Source: Haplosporangium gracile
Taxonomy: Eukaryota; Mortierellomycota; Mortierellomycetes; Mortierellales; Mortierellaceae
Direction of reading: 5' to 3'
Length of the DNA: 42,066 nucleotides
Assembly (NCBI GenBank): GCA_015499985.1
Contig: JAAAUF010000291.1
Span: forward strand, 1-42,066
A program made the translations under genes and the position numbers. Each line of letters opens with the position of its first letter. Positions within the stretch are counted from its first letter, which is position 1. The notes beneath the pieces were generated by a model. That model made no database searches, was not told the DNA's origin, and worked only from the letters and a program-made list of their open reading frames with translations. Shown one piece after another: positions 1 through 10,111 of the stretch.

Positions 1-2
1 GT

Positions 3-71
3 CTAGTTGAGACTGCGTGGTACCTCCTGCAGACGTTGCTCGAGTCCTCCACAGAGAACCTGAAAATTTAG
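3..71 (+). CDS. Possible 3' end of a gene cut by the window edge
   Basis: An open frame runs from the left edge to a TAG at 69-71 and encodes about 22 residues resembling an amphipathic protein tail (VETAWYLLQTLLESS near its start). The start lies outside the window and I recognise no family. It could be a chance frame: it is short, and the DNA after it is repeat-bearing spacer. It is listed only because the composition differs from the AT-rich DNA that follows. Confidence 0.2.
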   Translation, partial: LVETAWYLLQTLLESSTENLKI

Positions 72-141
72 AAACTTTTGTATCCAGAGCCAAACTATCT
101 AATCTTGTATCACGTGAGAGTGCACTTAGGGAATGTGATGT

Positions 142-220
142 CCCTTTTACTATAGAAATAAAATTGCGTACGAAAAAAAAAAAAATGTCCCTTTTACTAT
201 TACATGCCAAGAATAAAACG
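142..220 (+). repeat. Degenerate copies of a 68-bp repeat, left block
   Basis: The sequence CCCTTTTACTAT occurs at 143-154 and again at 189-200. The first copy is followed almost at once by an AATAAAATTGCGTACG core and a poly-A run; the second ends in GAATAAAACG. Compared with the block at 563-697, the first copy lacks about 30 bases between the CCCTTTTACTAT motif and the AATAAAATTGCGTACG core. These look like decayed copies of the same element. Confidence 0.5.
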
Positions 221-562
221 TCTAAGTACACAGGTCCTCGAGGTGATGGAGTCAAGGATATGGATACATCACCCGAGATGGTTCCTGCGCGTGTAACGCT
301 TCACTAGCCACACATGAGAATGGGCGCTGCCCTGGAACGTCTATGGATTCACGCGCGGCTGATGAGCGATTGTTAGACAGTTTGTTAGGAAGGAGGAGAT
401 TGTAATTAATGGAGAGGAAGGGAAGAGTTCCTTTTATTCGTATCTAGTTTTATTTTTACTTTCCTTGGAGCTGTGAGGAGCAGTGGCAATTGTTGTGCAG
501 AGCCAGGTTTAAGACCGGACTGCGACTGGTGGATGGCTCTTGGAAGGGTTTGGTATGTAGCT

Positions 563-697
563 CCCTTCACTATCGAATGCCTCCTTAGGGCTTTTTACTG
601 GGGAAATAAAATTGCATACGAAAACCTCCCCCCTTTCACTATTAAATGTCTTACTTAGGTTTTTTGCTAGAGGAATAAAATTGCGTACGAAAAAAGA
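563..697 (+). repeat. Two tandem copies of a ~68-bp repeat
   Basis: Two adjacent units start at 563 and 631. Each begins CCCTTYCACTAT, continues through a T-rich middle (CTTAGG then TTTTT), and ends in AATAAAATTGCRTACGAAAA. They match over most of their length and share their order of motifs. The A-rich ends could suggest a retro-inserted element, but there are too few copies here to define termini or target-site duplications. Confidence 0.6.
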
Positions 698-869
698 AAG
701 GAAACGTGATGTGCCTGAACTTTGCGCCTTGCGGTCCTTGTTGATGAGAAAACGTACCAAAGACAAGTAAGCAGCTAAAGAAACGCATTAGGAGATCCAA
801 AAGCGCGATAAAAGGACAAAGTATTGTATTATTATTGTATCGCGCTGATTATTTTTGTCAATGTTTAGT

Positions 870-1915
870 CTAAGAGTACATCCAGTCCTGGTCAATTTCG
901 GCCTCGGCTGCATATTTAGCCAACTCGGCTTCACGCTTTTTTCTGTTCCACTCTGGGTCGTCTGAAGGCACCTCAGCGCGGCACGCGGGACAGTTGTTAT
1001 GCTACGACAAAAAAAACAAAGATGCGTAAGTCAGAAATGATTCAATAATGGTCGTTTTGGTATGCACATACGCATCGCTGTTTCATGGTCACCCGTCGAA
1101 ATGAATAAAATGCTTACAAGTTCGAGCCATGGTACGATGCAGTCGCGGTCGAAATGATGTTTACAAGGCAGTTTTGTCACTCCAGCCTTCGACTCATTCT
1201 CCTGAAAGTTCTCGTTACAAATGATACAAGCCTCGTCTAACCGATCACCAAAGAAGAGAGCGCATTAGTGTCTTGAGTTTGATCCGCTGCTATATCCATG
1301 GATTCGTGGTAATAGTTTTCTGTGTGGTTGCATACCTCGCTTCAAGTCCTTCTGTGTTACATAGGGCAAATCCCGGATGAACGATTTAGATGCAGGTGGT
1401 GGTCCATGTTTACCGCTATGTTACAAAAGAAACCGGAACGTGTCAGTGAGAATGAAATGATTGATATAAAATGTATGGCGATAAAGGTGATTGATACAAA
1501 AAGTCATTACCTTGCTCCAGCCTCGTCCATCAACTGAGTGATCAGATTGTCGAGGAACTCCTGATGTGCTTCATCACCCAAAGGTTCCTCTCTTTCACGG
1601 AAACCTCCAAACATCCTAAAAAAAAAAAAGCATATCAAGCCAAGTGAGTCTCCTGGGTAGTTTGCTGAAAAGGCATCACAGACGATCACAGTAATAGTAG
1701 AAAACATACTCTGCGAGACGGCGGAAGTCGCCGACTGCTGGTCCTGATGCTGAGGGCGACCTGGAAGAAGGGCTACTGGAGTTAGAGTCTGTCTCCTCGC
1801 GAGGCATAAAGTGCGACAGGTCAGGGTTGAATGAGCTGCCACCGTAAGGGTTGTTAGTCTTTTTGCGCGCCTTGAATGGGTCCTCGAGGCTGTGGTCGTC
1901 GTAGTAAGATGCCAT
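870..1915 (-). CDS. RING-type E3 ubiquitin ligase, RNF126/RNF115-like
   Basis: A five-exon gene on the minus strand: 1915-1710, 1615-1511, 1415-1336, 1236-1118 and 1001-870, all with GT-AG introns and continuous frame, giving 213 residues. The C-terminal half has the GPPPASKSFIRDLP lead-in typical of RNF126/RNF115-type ligases, then a RING of about residues 133-176: CIIC, then CKHHFDRDC, then CPAC. Such proteins transfer ubiquitin from an E2 to substrates. The tail is charged (NRKKREAELAKYAAEAE). The N-terminal half is polar and Ser-rich; no N-terminal zinc finger like that of RNF126 is visible. One oddity is that the fifth zinc ligand, normally His in this family (C-x-H-x-x-H), reads Asp. 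The substrate is unknown. The start ATG at 1915 follows a region with no in-frame extension, and the gene is divergent from the TFIIE gene. Confidence 0.85.
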
Positions 1916-2421
1916 CGTTGCCTGCTTGTTGTTATGGGCGGCAGTGCTGGTGTTGGTGATGTCTGGATGGAGATGATGATGAAAGAAAGAAAAGAACGAA
2001 AGGGAAAAAGGGGAAGGAGGGGCGAAAAGTGATGGGCGAAGTTGGAACAGACAGTCTCACCTGCGCACTTGCGTCAGTCGCGCTTGCGCGAGGGCGGGAA
2101 GACGAAGGACAAACGGGCGGAATTGAGGGGTAGACAGGCAAAAACGCCCATAAATACTATCCTCTGCACAATCATGAAAGTTTCCTTTCTTCTTTGTCTT
2201 TGCCATTCCCTTTGTCTCTTCAAACAAGCCTGACGAATCGAGGAGCAGAGAACACAAAAAACCAACAAGAAAAGAAACTTGGGGCAACAAGAATCACAGC
2301 TACAGCCACAGCTACAGCCACAGCTACAGCAACAGTTGCAGCTACAGTAACAGCACAGTGCATCCTGTCTCGACCAACGCAAAAACCACATTTGCATCAC
2401 CGAGAACAGCAAAAAGACGCA
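1916..2421. promoter_or_regulatory. Divergent promoter region between RING ligase and TFIIE beta
   Basis: This 506-bp spacer separates two start codons facing away from each other, so it must hold both promoters and both 5' leaders. The stretch nearest the RING gene is purine-rich on the plus strand, hence pyrimidine-rich in that gene's own transcript. The stretch nearest TFIIE beta carries a CAGCTA hexamer repeat. I could not identify a TATA box or a specific operator with confidence. Confidence 0.45.
2295..2358 (+). repeat. Imperfect CACAGCTACAGC tandem repeat in TFIIE beta leader
   Basis: The hexamers CACAGC and TACAGC alternate about five times, then decay to AACAGT and TACAGT. The repeat lies 64-127 bases before the TFIIE beta ATG, probably in the 5' untranslated leader. 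It is an unstructured, A/C-rich leader of the kind seen before other genes in this window (CAA repeats before ICE2, CA repeats before ARF6). Confidence 0.7.
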
Positions 2422-3615
2422 ATGTCGCATTTCAAGAACGCCACCAGCGAGTTCAAGAAGCGCCTTGCTGATCAGCCGGTCATCAAGCGTGCGGTCGTCA
2501 CTCCCATCGCCTCGCAGGATGACGGTCCTATGTACACAGGCTCCAACGCCAACCCCAACAACAACGGCCTCCAGGTCTTTAGCTCCAGCAAGAAGAAGAA
2601 GACTGAAGGTACACAGCGAAAGCCAGCTGCCTTGTTTGCTATTGTGCTTCAAAAGAAAACTTAAAAGGCGTCTCCCAAACTGACTCTGACTACTATTTTG
2701 CTGCTCCCTACATTATAGTGTACTCGCAGCCTCAGGATACGGGCGCAGGAAAACACATCAACAGTTTGCTTCTGAATGCGATCAACTTCTTGAAAACCGT
2801 GGACGACCCTCAGACGGTGGAGGACCTTCGACGCAAGGGAGGCGTGGATCTTGATGCCAAGCCTGAACTCTATAACCTCTTGAAGTTGAACGACAAGGTT
2901 GCCTACGATACACGGGATCATACTTTCGCATACAAGGTATTATATCATTTTTGGCTTTTGAGATGTGGTGTGCTCCTATCTCTTGTCGTTTAATAAGATA
3001 TGAAAGAGTAATCGATCTATAATAACGACATCATAGCCAACATATCACATCAAGAACAAGGAGGATTTGTTGGCGTTGCTGGAGAAGCGAAAGAACGAAG
3101 GAGGCATGGACTACAAGGAGCTCAAGGACTCGTACTCGAAGCTGTTGGAGGCTGTGAACGAGCTGGCGTCCGAGGGCCGGATATTGGTAGTGAAGAACAA
3201 GGATGGTGCTCCCAGAGTGCTGTTCTGGAACGATCAGCGATACAACACAGCCATGGACCAAGGTAAACTCTCATGAAAAAGTTTTTTTATCTAATGCCTA
3301 ATTCATGCTGTAATTATTTAGCTCTCGTGTATGAAGAAGATGGCTGACGCTTATTATGTTTTTGTCCGTTCATTGACGAAACTGACGGAACATGTAGAGT
3401 TCCGGGACATCTGGCACAGATTGCGTATCCCAGACGAGATTGATCTGCCCAAGGAACTCGAGAAGGCTGGTCTGACCCACATGCAGGTGTTTGACAAGAA
3501 GGGACCTGGTGATGTGCCCAAACGCAAGCCCGTTCGTCGCAACAGGAAGATGAAGATCACCAACACCCATATGAAGGGTCTTGATCTCACCAAGGACTTT
3601 GTCATCCAGAAGTAG
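2422..3615 (+). CDS. TFA2: Transcription initiation factor IIE subunit beta
   Basis: Four exons, 2422-2608, 2719-2936, 3037-3262 and 3398-3615, give 282 residues, close to the human beta subunit. TFIIE beta pairs with TFIIE alpha, joins the RNA polymerase II preinitiation complex and helps recruit and control TFIIH. Residues 1-62 are a polar basic tail (SSSKKKK). Two winged-helix modules follow: about 70-135 (GAGKHINSLLLNAINFLK, then VEDLRRKGGVD) and about 136-212 (PTYHIKNKEDLLALL, then VLFWNDQRY, the counterpart of the human ILFFND strand). The segment EFRDIWHRLRIPDEIDLPKEL matches the conserved region after the second wing, and the C-terminus is basic (KRKPVRRNRKMK). In the last intron an earlier AG at 3321-3322 would lead to a stop within nine codons; the AG at 3396-3397 restores the family sequence. 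The next gene starts 168 bp downstream on the same strand. Confidence 0.93.
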
Positions 3616-3702
3616 TGGACCAAAAGTCAGGACAGGGTCCCCTCTCGTGGTCTAGGCGAAGCACTTGTTCATAGTGACGCTCAGACGCCTGGACAAAAAT
3701 CA

Positions 3703-3708
3703 AATAAA
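3703..3708 (+). terminator. Candidate polyadenylation signal of TFIIE beta
   Basis: AATAAA lies 88 bases past the TFIIE beta stop codon and before the ATG of the next gene. It is the only perfect match in this short spacer. Confidence 0.45.
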
Positions 3709-3783
3709 AACGGAAAAAACTAGCATATATATTTTGTGCCTTTGTTCATTTTCATTTCATTTCTTCCTTTGCTTCCATTCTTT

Positions 3784-5022
3784 ATGGTCATGTGGGGTTC
3801 AACACCACCAACATCATTGCATTCCAAACCTACGGGGATACTCAGTACCAGCACTGGCTCTACTGAATGGGCACCAGTAAGGAATCTCTTTCTCATCCGA
3901 CATGCACCACCCCCATGCTCCAGTGTCGCCCTTTTTTAACAATTGCATAAACCCGTGCCTGATAAATATTACCAACCAGATCGATAGGTGGCTGCAGAGC
4001 AAGTATCGAACAGACGACATCCCAGGCTTTGAAAGGACTGAAGAAACATACAAGACCCTTCTGGAACTCATGCAACTGAACGAGACCCAGGACACAGCTG
4101 CGCGACAGGCTCTCCATTCTCTTCATCAACTCTCTAACTCTTACAAAAGCGAAGGTAACTAGAAACCGACGTTCAGTCTTTCACAATCTTGTAAACGGAT
4201 GGCTTAGTAAGACTTTAAAGCTAAATAGATTCGATCAAACAAAAAATATAGATACAAAGTTGGAAGAAACGCTGCAGATCATTGGCATTCAAAAAGACCG
4301 CCTCCCGCAAGAAACCCAACACACCCTCTCCCAGCTCTCAGAACTAGCTATGGTCCTCGGAGTTTCCGACACACAACGCTCAACCCTGCACCAAAGCCTC
4401 GCCCATTTACACATCGAAACAACTTACTGGCAAACTCTCCAACTTCAAGACCATCTCTCTTTACTTAACAGTCTCGATCGTCATCAAGCGGTCGCTTCGC
4501 AGGACCTGACGCAGATACAGAAACTGAAGCGGCAGTTTGCGGATCACCGCTCGACGGTGGGGGATATTGAGCTCCGCACTCGGAGACGTAGTGCCGAGTT
4601 GATGAGGATCAAGGCTAGGGAGGACAAGAACCAATTGCAGGGGCTGTACCAGAATCAGCAGCTGACTGGACTGGATGTCGAAGCACGAGGGTTGACGGAA
4701 GCACAGTTGGATCAACAAGAACAGAAGATTGCAGAACTTGAGAGACAGGTCGATGTCCAGACAAAGACCTTGACATCCTATCAAGCCATTCCACCCGTAA
4801 GTCTTCTTCTCTATTAGATGTCATGAGGGTTTACCATCACATCAACATATACTTTATTTTCTAATAACGAATATTATCGTATGCTGTGGTTATTCTTCCG
4901 TTCTTTCATAATCTTAGGATTTCACGCTGGCGAGGTTGAAGGTGAAGGAGGTGATGATGAGGCTGGAGGGGCTCACGGCAGAGCATGAGACTCTGGTGCG
5001 AGAACTGGCCGACGATTTATAG
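3784..5022 (+). CDS. HAUS1: Augmin complex subunit 1 (HAUS1-like)
   Basis: Four exons, 3784-3876, 3980-4154, 4252-4796 and 4918-5022, give 305 residues in unbroken frame. HAUS1 is one of eight subunits of augmin, which binds the side of an existing microtubule and recruits gamma-tubulin to start a branch. After a variable 31-residue N-terminus comes IDRWLQSKYRTDDIPGFE, matching the conserved start of animal HAUS1 (a W-L pair, then an IP-x-F/Y-E motif). The rest is predicted coiled coil. The C-terminal third keeps the HAUS1 order: a stretch like LKAKSEEF (here MRIKAREDKNQLQGLYQ), then QLTGLDVEARGLT, a heptad-rich helix ending SYQAIPP, and a final helix starting DFTLARLKVKE. The HAUS1 call rests on remembered human sequence and is probable, not proven. 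A second ATG at 3790 is equally possible as the start. The gene converges on the pyrophosphatase gene. Confidence 0.75.
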
Positions 5023-5300
5023 GTTCGCTTTCCGAGCATGAGGCCTGTATGTAGAAAACATTAAAGGAACAAAAAGGAAAGAACAGTTCGAAAAACAATG
5101 TTTTTTATTTTTATTGCCACATTATGGACTTTTGTGATAGTGTGTGTGTGTTATTCCATAACCATATGGCCCTCCTTTGCCTTCAACAACGAGACATGTA
5201 AATAGATAGCACGTAATGCAGAATATCAATGCTCAGCGATGAAAGGTGCGAGAAGGCAAGATGGAGAGAAGGAAGAAAAAAAAAAAGAGTAGATAGATAT

Positions 5301-7000
5301 TTACATGTTGCTGACATAGAACCACTTGTCGACCGAAGAGTCGATGGGTGCAGCGGGCTTGGGGGCGGCAGCAGGAATGCTTTTGACGACCTCGTGGTCA
5401 GCACTGACCTTGTGAGGGCCATCGACCGAGAGATTGGCACTAAAGTGTTCAGAAGAGCAAAGACAAACGAGCAATTGATTAGCAAAAGAGTGCCACCTTT
5501 TTCCTTTCAGTAAATAGCAGTATCCAATGACGAGTATGAAAATTAAAGTTGGAGGAGGCCGACGGCTCACGTACACCTTGATGTCGTAGGTCTCGGCCTT
5601 GGAGGGGATCTCGCCGGTGATCAAACGCTTCCAGGCGGCGTGGGTGTCGTGGATGATCTTGGTGGCGTAGGCCTTATCCTTGGCAGCGCCGTCGAAGGCG
5701 AACTCGTTGGCGGGCTTGCCATCGGGCTTCTTGTAGTCACGGAACCACTCGCGAGTGGCATCGATGAGTCCAGGGAGGTGCTTCTCGACATCGGCAATGT
5801 CGTTCAACTGGTCAGCCAAGGGATCCTTGACATCGACGACAATGATCTTCCAGTCGGTCTCGCCTGTAGAGATAAACGGGAAACGAACGTCGAAAAAGGA
5901 AAATGATGGAGAAAGTGTATAATTATTCGATTAATCTTTGCAGAAAAAATGTGATCGGATTATCACACCATACGCCACGCCACGCCATCACCAAATACCC
6001 GATCCGGTCACGGCGCCGGGTGCCAATAACAATAATGATGTCGTTGTCATTCGAGTCACATTTGAATGTTGCTCTGCGTGGTTGTTGACTGTCCATCCTT
6101 ATTCCTGCTTTGTTTGTTGGTGTTTTATTTTTGTGTCTCCTCTGAATCCGTGTCTTTGCTGAAATGACTTACCCTCGTCCAAAAGAGCCACAAGTCCGAG
6201 AGCCTTGACCTGTTTGATCTGACCAGTGAAACCGACGGCCTCACCGATCTCGCAGACATCCAAAGGATCGTTATCACCACGGGCCTTGGTGTCGTGGTCA
6301 ATGTGGGTGGGGTCCTCCCAGGTCTAGATTGGGTTTTCAATTGCAAACAGTTAAGAATACGTCTTTGTCAGTGTGGTTGTTTTTTCTCTTTGATATACCG
6401 TGCTCAATCCAATCCTTGCCGACGGTGGTAAAGACGACAGCAACAAGCAAACAAACAACCATGGTCGGACGAAAAAAAAAATAAGCTCATGGTCAAGAGT
6501 CGATTGATTGTGGAGATGATTACACCCTTCCGAGAAAAAAAAAATCCCATCTTGATAACGTACCTGGGGGAGAGCACCGTAGTTCCAGATATAACCATGG
6601 TGGGGGAAGCAGTTGCGGACGAAACGAAGCTTGCCCTTCTTGACATCCTGCTTGATAGGGTTGAACTCCTCGTCCTTGGAGATCTCAAGCTTGGCGTTAC
6701 TCCAGCGGGGGATCTCGACAATCATGTTGTAGACGTTCTTGGCCTCGTTGGCGTAGAGAGGAATATCGTGGAACAAGGAGACGGGGGAGCCGTTTTTCTC
6801 TAGTAGATTTTTAATTGGCGTTGGTAGTTAGACGTGTTTGTTAATATGAGCGTGTTCTTGTTCTTGATCAGGTTGAATCACGAGCGTAGAGAAGTGAATG
6901 TGAGTCACTGGGATGAATGAGAAAGTAAAGCTTTACCGATGTAGACGCGGTGCTCGAGGGTGTTGGGGGCACCGATGACGCGGGTGGTGTAGGCAGACAT
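5301..7000 (-). CDS. IPP1: Soluble inorganic pyrophosphatase, family I
   Basis: Five exons on the minus strand, 7000-6937, 6799-6564, 6323-6173, 5863-5575 and 5439-5301, give 292 residues; the yeast enzyme has 287. It hydrolyses pyrophosphate to two phosphates with Mg2+ and so pulls biosynthetic reactions forward, chiefly in the cytosol. The family signature DNDPLDV is at 117-123. Asp117, Asp119, Asp122 and Asp154 (in ETDWK) correspond to yeast metal-binding Asp115, 117, 120 and 152, each shifted by two. Other conserved pieces are [24 protein letters not shown], the EWFRDYK helix and the C-terminal DKWFYVSNM. The fourth donor is GTACGT at 5574, giving KVANLS; the neighbouring GTGAGC would break the frame. 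No targeting peptide is visible. The leader upstream is strongly pyrimidine-rich, which would fit high expression. Confidence 0.96.
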
Positions 7001-8292
7001 GTTGCAGAGGAGTGAGTGTGAGGAGTAGGTGCGGACGCGAAGGGTTGAGAGAGAAGAGGAAAAAGGAGAAGAAAGAAAAGATGAAGAGGAAAGAGGAGAA
7101 GAAAAAATAGGAGGGCGAGCGACTAGTCGAGGAGAGGAGCGACAGAGACGGAATGAGGAACGGATCAGGGAAGCCAGCGTGGAAAAAGATAACCGCAGTG
7201 CGGGAGACAAGTCGAGACAAGGGGTGGGAAGGACAAAGGGGGGGGGGAGAAAGCAATGAGCAGGGTGGTGAAAAAGAAGGAAAAAGAAGGAAAAAAGTAA
7301 GGGTGGCATGCAGATCTGCTTACGGGGTATTCATTCCCAAGTCAATAACTCTTTCAACTGCAACTTGACAAAAACAATATCAAAACAGTATCAAACAAGC
7401 TCTCGTAGCTACTAGAGTGCTCTCGAAGATGTTCTCAATCGGTATTCTCTATTCTCTGTCGAGTGTGGATTTAGACTGAAGTAGGTAAGGAAGAGAAGTA
7501 GAAAGTGTCGTGTGAGTCGTACCTATTTTGGTCGCGCGTGTGGCATAAAAGGATATCGACGCTGAATTCTTACCCTGATTCCTAGCATTGGATGTATGCT
7601 TTGGAGTTTCACTGAGCAGTGAATATAGTTGCTGATGACTGACAGCGATCGTGGTCTCCATTGTCAAGTTGAATTAGCTATCGTCTCCCAATGAAGGGAG
7701 AGAGAAAATAAAACGCTCTGTGAAGGTGATTGTGTGTACAATATGAGTGAGAGTGTAAGTGCGCCCCGAGTTTTTGTCCGGTTGGGTTGGCGTGTCTTTT
7801 CTTCCACAAAATTCCACAAAAGCAGCATGTGAGAAAAGAGAGATGGAGGAGACTGAGCCCATTTCTATCCAAAAGTGTGCCTCGTGCGGTGTTGTTTTTG
7901 CCTCCAATAACTAGATTGTTATTATTATTCTTTCGTTTTGCTTTTTGCCTCCATTACTTTGATTCACTTCTCTTTTCACTTCTTCTTTCCTTCCCTCAAT
8001 CCACTTCACCTACAACACCACCCACAACTGCATTCTCTTCACCTTATCGCTTTTTGACAACAACACAACAGCAAAAGTCAAATAGCGAGGATTGCATCCC
8101 ATTCTTACAGGCACAACAACAGCAGCGGACAAGAACGCCAAGAACTCATTACAATTCATTTGACAACGACAAACCGGCGGTTCTCTTCCTTTCCCTGTGC
8201 TACAAACACACAGCAGCACTCAGCAATATCCACATCAACAGATACAGCAATACAACAACAACAACGACAACAACAACACTCCTTGCTGTTCT
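7001..8292. promoter_or_regulatory. Divergent spacer between pyrophosphatase and ICE2 genes
   Basis: This spacer holds the promoters of both flanking genes. From 7001 to about 7300 the plus strand is almost all purine, so the pyrophosphatase leader is a long CT tract. From about 7900 to 8292 the plus strand is CT-rich, then becomes CAA-rich (8253-8279) just before the ICE2 ATG. A minus-strand open frame at 7449-7667 contains a possible donor and acceptor but no recognisable protein; it might be an upstream leader exon of the pyrophosphatase. I see no separate gene. Confidence 0.45.
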
Positions 8293-10111
8293 ATGCTGCT
8301 CTCAGTTCTCAGGGTGGGCTGGCGGGGGGCCCACTACCTCGCTCTACTCGCATTCCTCACATTGACCTTTGATATCAGCAAAGCATGCGGCCTCGACTTT
8401 TCGCTCTGGCTCGTCTCCTGGTACATCGTCACCATTACCCTCCGACGTGTCTTTAGATCCTCTGGTCCCATCAAAGCAGTTGTAAATACTCATTCCCATT
8501 GTGAGAGTGTTAATTGCGAATGCAAACTTTTTTCTTTTCTGTTTACTTTTCTGTGTCATTAACCTTCTTTCTTACGGTGTGTTATTATCGTTGTGTCTGC
8601 CGCGATAACAAAAAAAAAAATAGATCACAAGCACAACAGTGGTAGAGCCTTTGGTGGTTGTTGGACTCCTCCTTCTTGCCATCTTCAGGTCAACCAAGGA
8701 CTTGTCAGGATCACATGGGATATGGGAGACCGTCATTCGAGGATCTGATCCTATCTTGACTCTTCTCGAGGGATTTGGCACAATCCTCATCATCCAAAAG
8801 TCTTCCCAGGTTGTGAGGCGACTCGCAGGAAAGAGCGATGGTTATCAGGTAAGCAATAACCATTTTCCCCAAGAACTCAAAAAGCAAAAATTGCATTCGG
8901 GTCTTGACCTTTTCTTGACCGCCGTTTGGAGTTGCTCGATCCTTGTATTTTTGTGTTTTGTTGCCTTCATGCACGTGCTGTGTTTGTGCGCGTTTTTAAT
9001 CATTTTCGGATTATTGACCGCGGAATTGTTTTTTCTATGCTCCATAGATTGGATTCTTAGTGTTGTCCGCCTCGGTTTATGTGATTGCAGGATTCGGACT
9101 CTACCAGCTCTATGCTGCCTCAGCTCCCGAACTGGTACCGAGCGTCAGATCAGCCTCGGTCATCGGTTGTTGCATGACCCTGACCATCGTCCTCTCCATC
9201 ATTGCTCTTGTGTCGGGACGGGGAGTTATTACCGACACTGCTTTCTTGGTAATGGGTGGTGTTTCTTGTTTTTTACATCAAAATATCCCCTAACGGCCAT
9301 ACGGACTTTGAAAATCGAATTATAACATTCATGCTAGGGGTGAGAACTCGATCTGCTAACCGCACTGTCAATTGCTTTTGCTTTTGCTTTTTCTTGTAGT
9401 TTGCTTACATGGTCATGAGCATGTATATTGCAGCCAGAAATGAGGCCATTGAGAACTTGCCAGCAAAAAGCAAGATAATGCCCATGCATAGCGCTATCGA
9501 GTTTGGGTCACTTTCTGTTCCTTATCTTCAGAGGTTCGTTCGTTCGTTCGTCGTTGTCTTGATCGTAGTGCTTTTTTTGAGCTAACTTTTCAATGATGTG
9601 GTGCAATTAATCTCAACTGATCTATCCAATCCATCGTCATCTTTACTGTAACAGCTTGTCACTGCAGTATGTTGAAAAGATTACAATCCAGGCACTGGTC
9701 CATCTTTCTCAGTTGGTCCAAGTGCTTGTCCGTGCGCTCTCACCCAACATCCTCATCAGTCTTCTTTACAGGATGGGCGTTCTGATGGCAGTCTCTCATA
9801 TCGCTCCTAGTCTGAACATTGGGCAGGACTCTGGGTCGTCCAACGGCCATGACTACGCACGGAAATTATCACGGGATTACTCATTGGACGAGGACGACGA
9901 GAGCAACAGCCGAGTGGTGCCCTTCTTAGTCAGCATGGCGAAACCTGTCCTTCTGATGACACATACCCGCATCTTGTTGCAGTACTTTGGATACGCGCGG
10001 CCAGCATTGGCGATATGGGGCTGGCTCAATAGTTTCTTGTGTCTTGCACTCTTTGCAGCCGAACTGGTGTTGGCGCGTGATGATGCATGGGAGCATTACC
10101 GCAACGATTAA
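8293..10111 (+). CDS. ICE2: ICE2-family endoplasmic reticulum membrane protein
   Basis: Five exons, 8293-8481, 8624-8848, 9048-9248, 9400-9533 and 9655-10111, give 401 residues. The protein is polytopic, with roughly eight or nine hydrophobic segments (for example YLALLAFLTLTFDI, VVEPLVVVGLLLLAIF, VYVIAGFGLYQLYA, LTIVLSIIALVSG and the final AIWGWLNSFLCLALFAAEL). The stretch SDPILTLLEGFGTILIIQKSSQVVRRL and the later LISLLYRMGVLMAVSHIAP match my memory of the fungal ICE2 family. Yeast Ice2 sits in the ER and nuclear envelope. It promotes membrane growth by restraining the Nem1-Spo7/Pah1 lipin pathway and supports cortical ER inheritance. A charged Ser-rich loop (SLDEDDESNSR) before the last segments may be cytosolic. 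This version is shorter than the yeast protein (491 residues). The assignment is by motif memory, so moderately firm. Confidence 0.72.

Larger units (their letters stand above)
72..869. other. Spacer with dispersed/tandem repeat copies
   Basis: I see no convincing gene here. The stretch holds related copies of an AT-rich sequence containing the core AATAAAATTGCGTACGAAAA (described separately), and two short purine runs. The small open frames read through the repeats and have no recognisable product. The minus-strand RING gene ends at its right edge. Confidence 0.5.

Noticed and set aside
3323..3397. Extra coding exon of TFIIE beta starting at an upstream acceptor
   Set aside because: Using the AG at 3321-3322 gives an in-frame stop after eight codons. 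The AG at 3396-3397 gives the conserved EFRDIW sequence.
7449..7667. Minus-strand 72-codon frame upstream of the pyrophosphatase gene
   Set aside because: There is no recognisable domain. A possible internal intron (GTAAGA to AAATAG) hints at a leader exon rather than a protein, but nothing confirms it.
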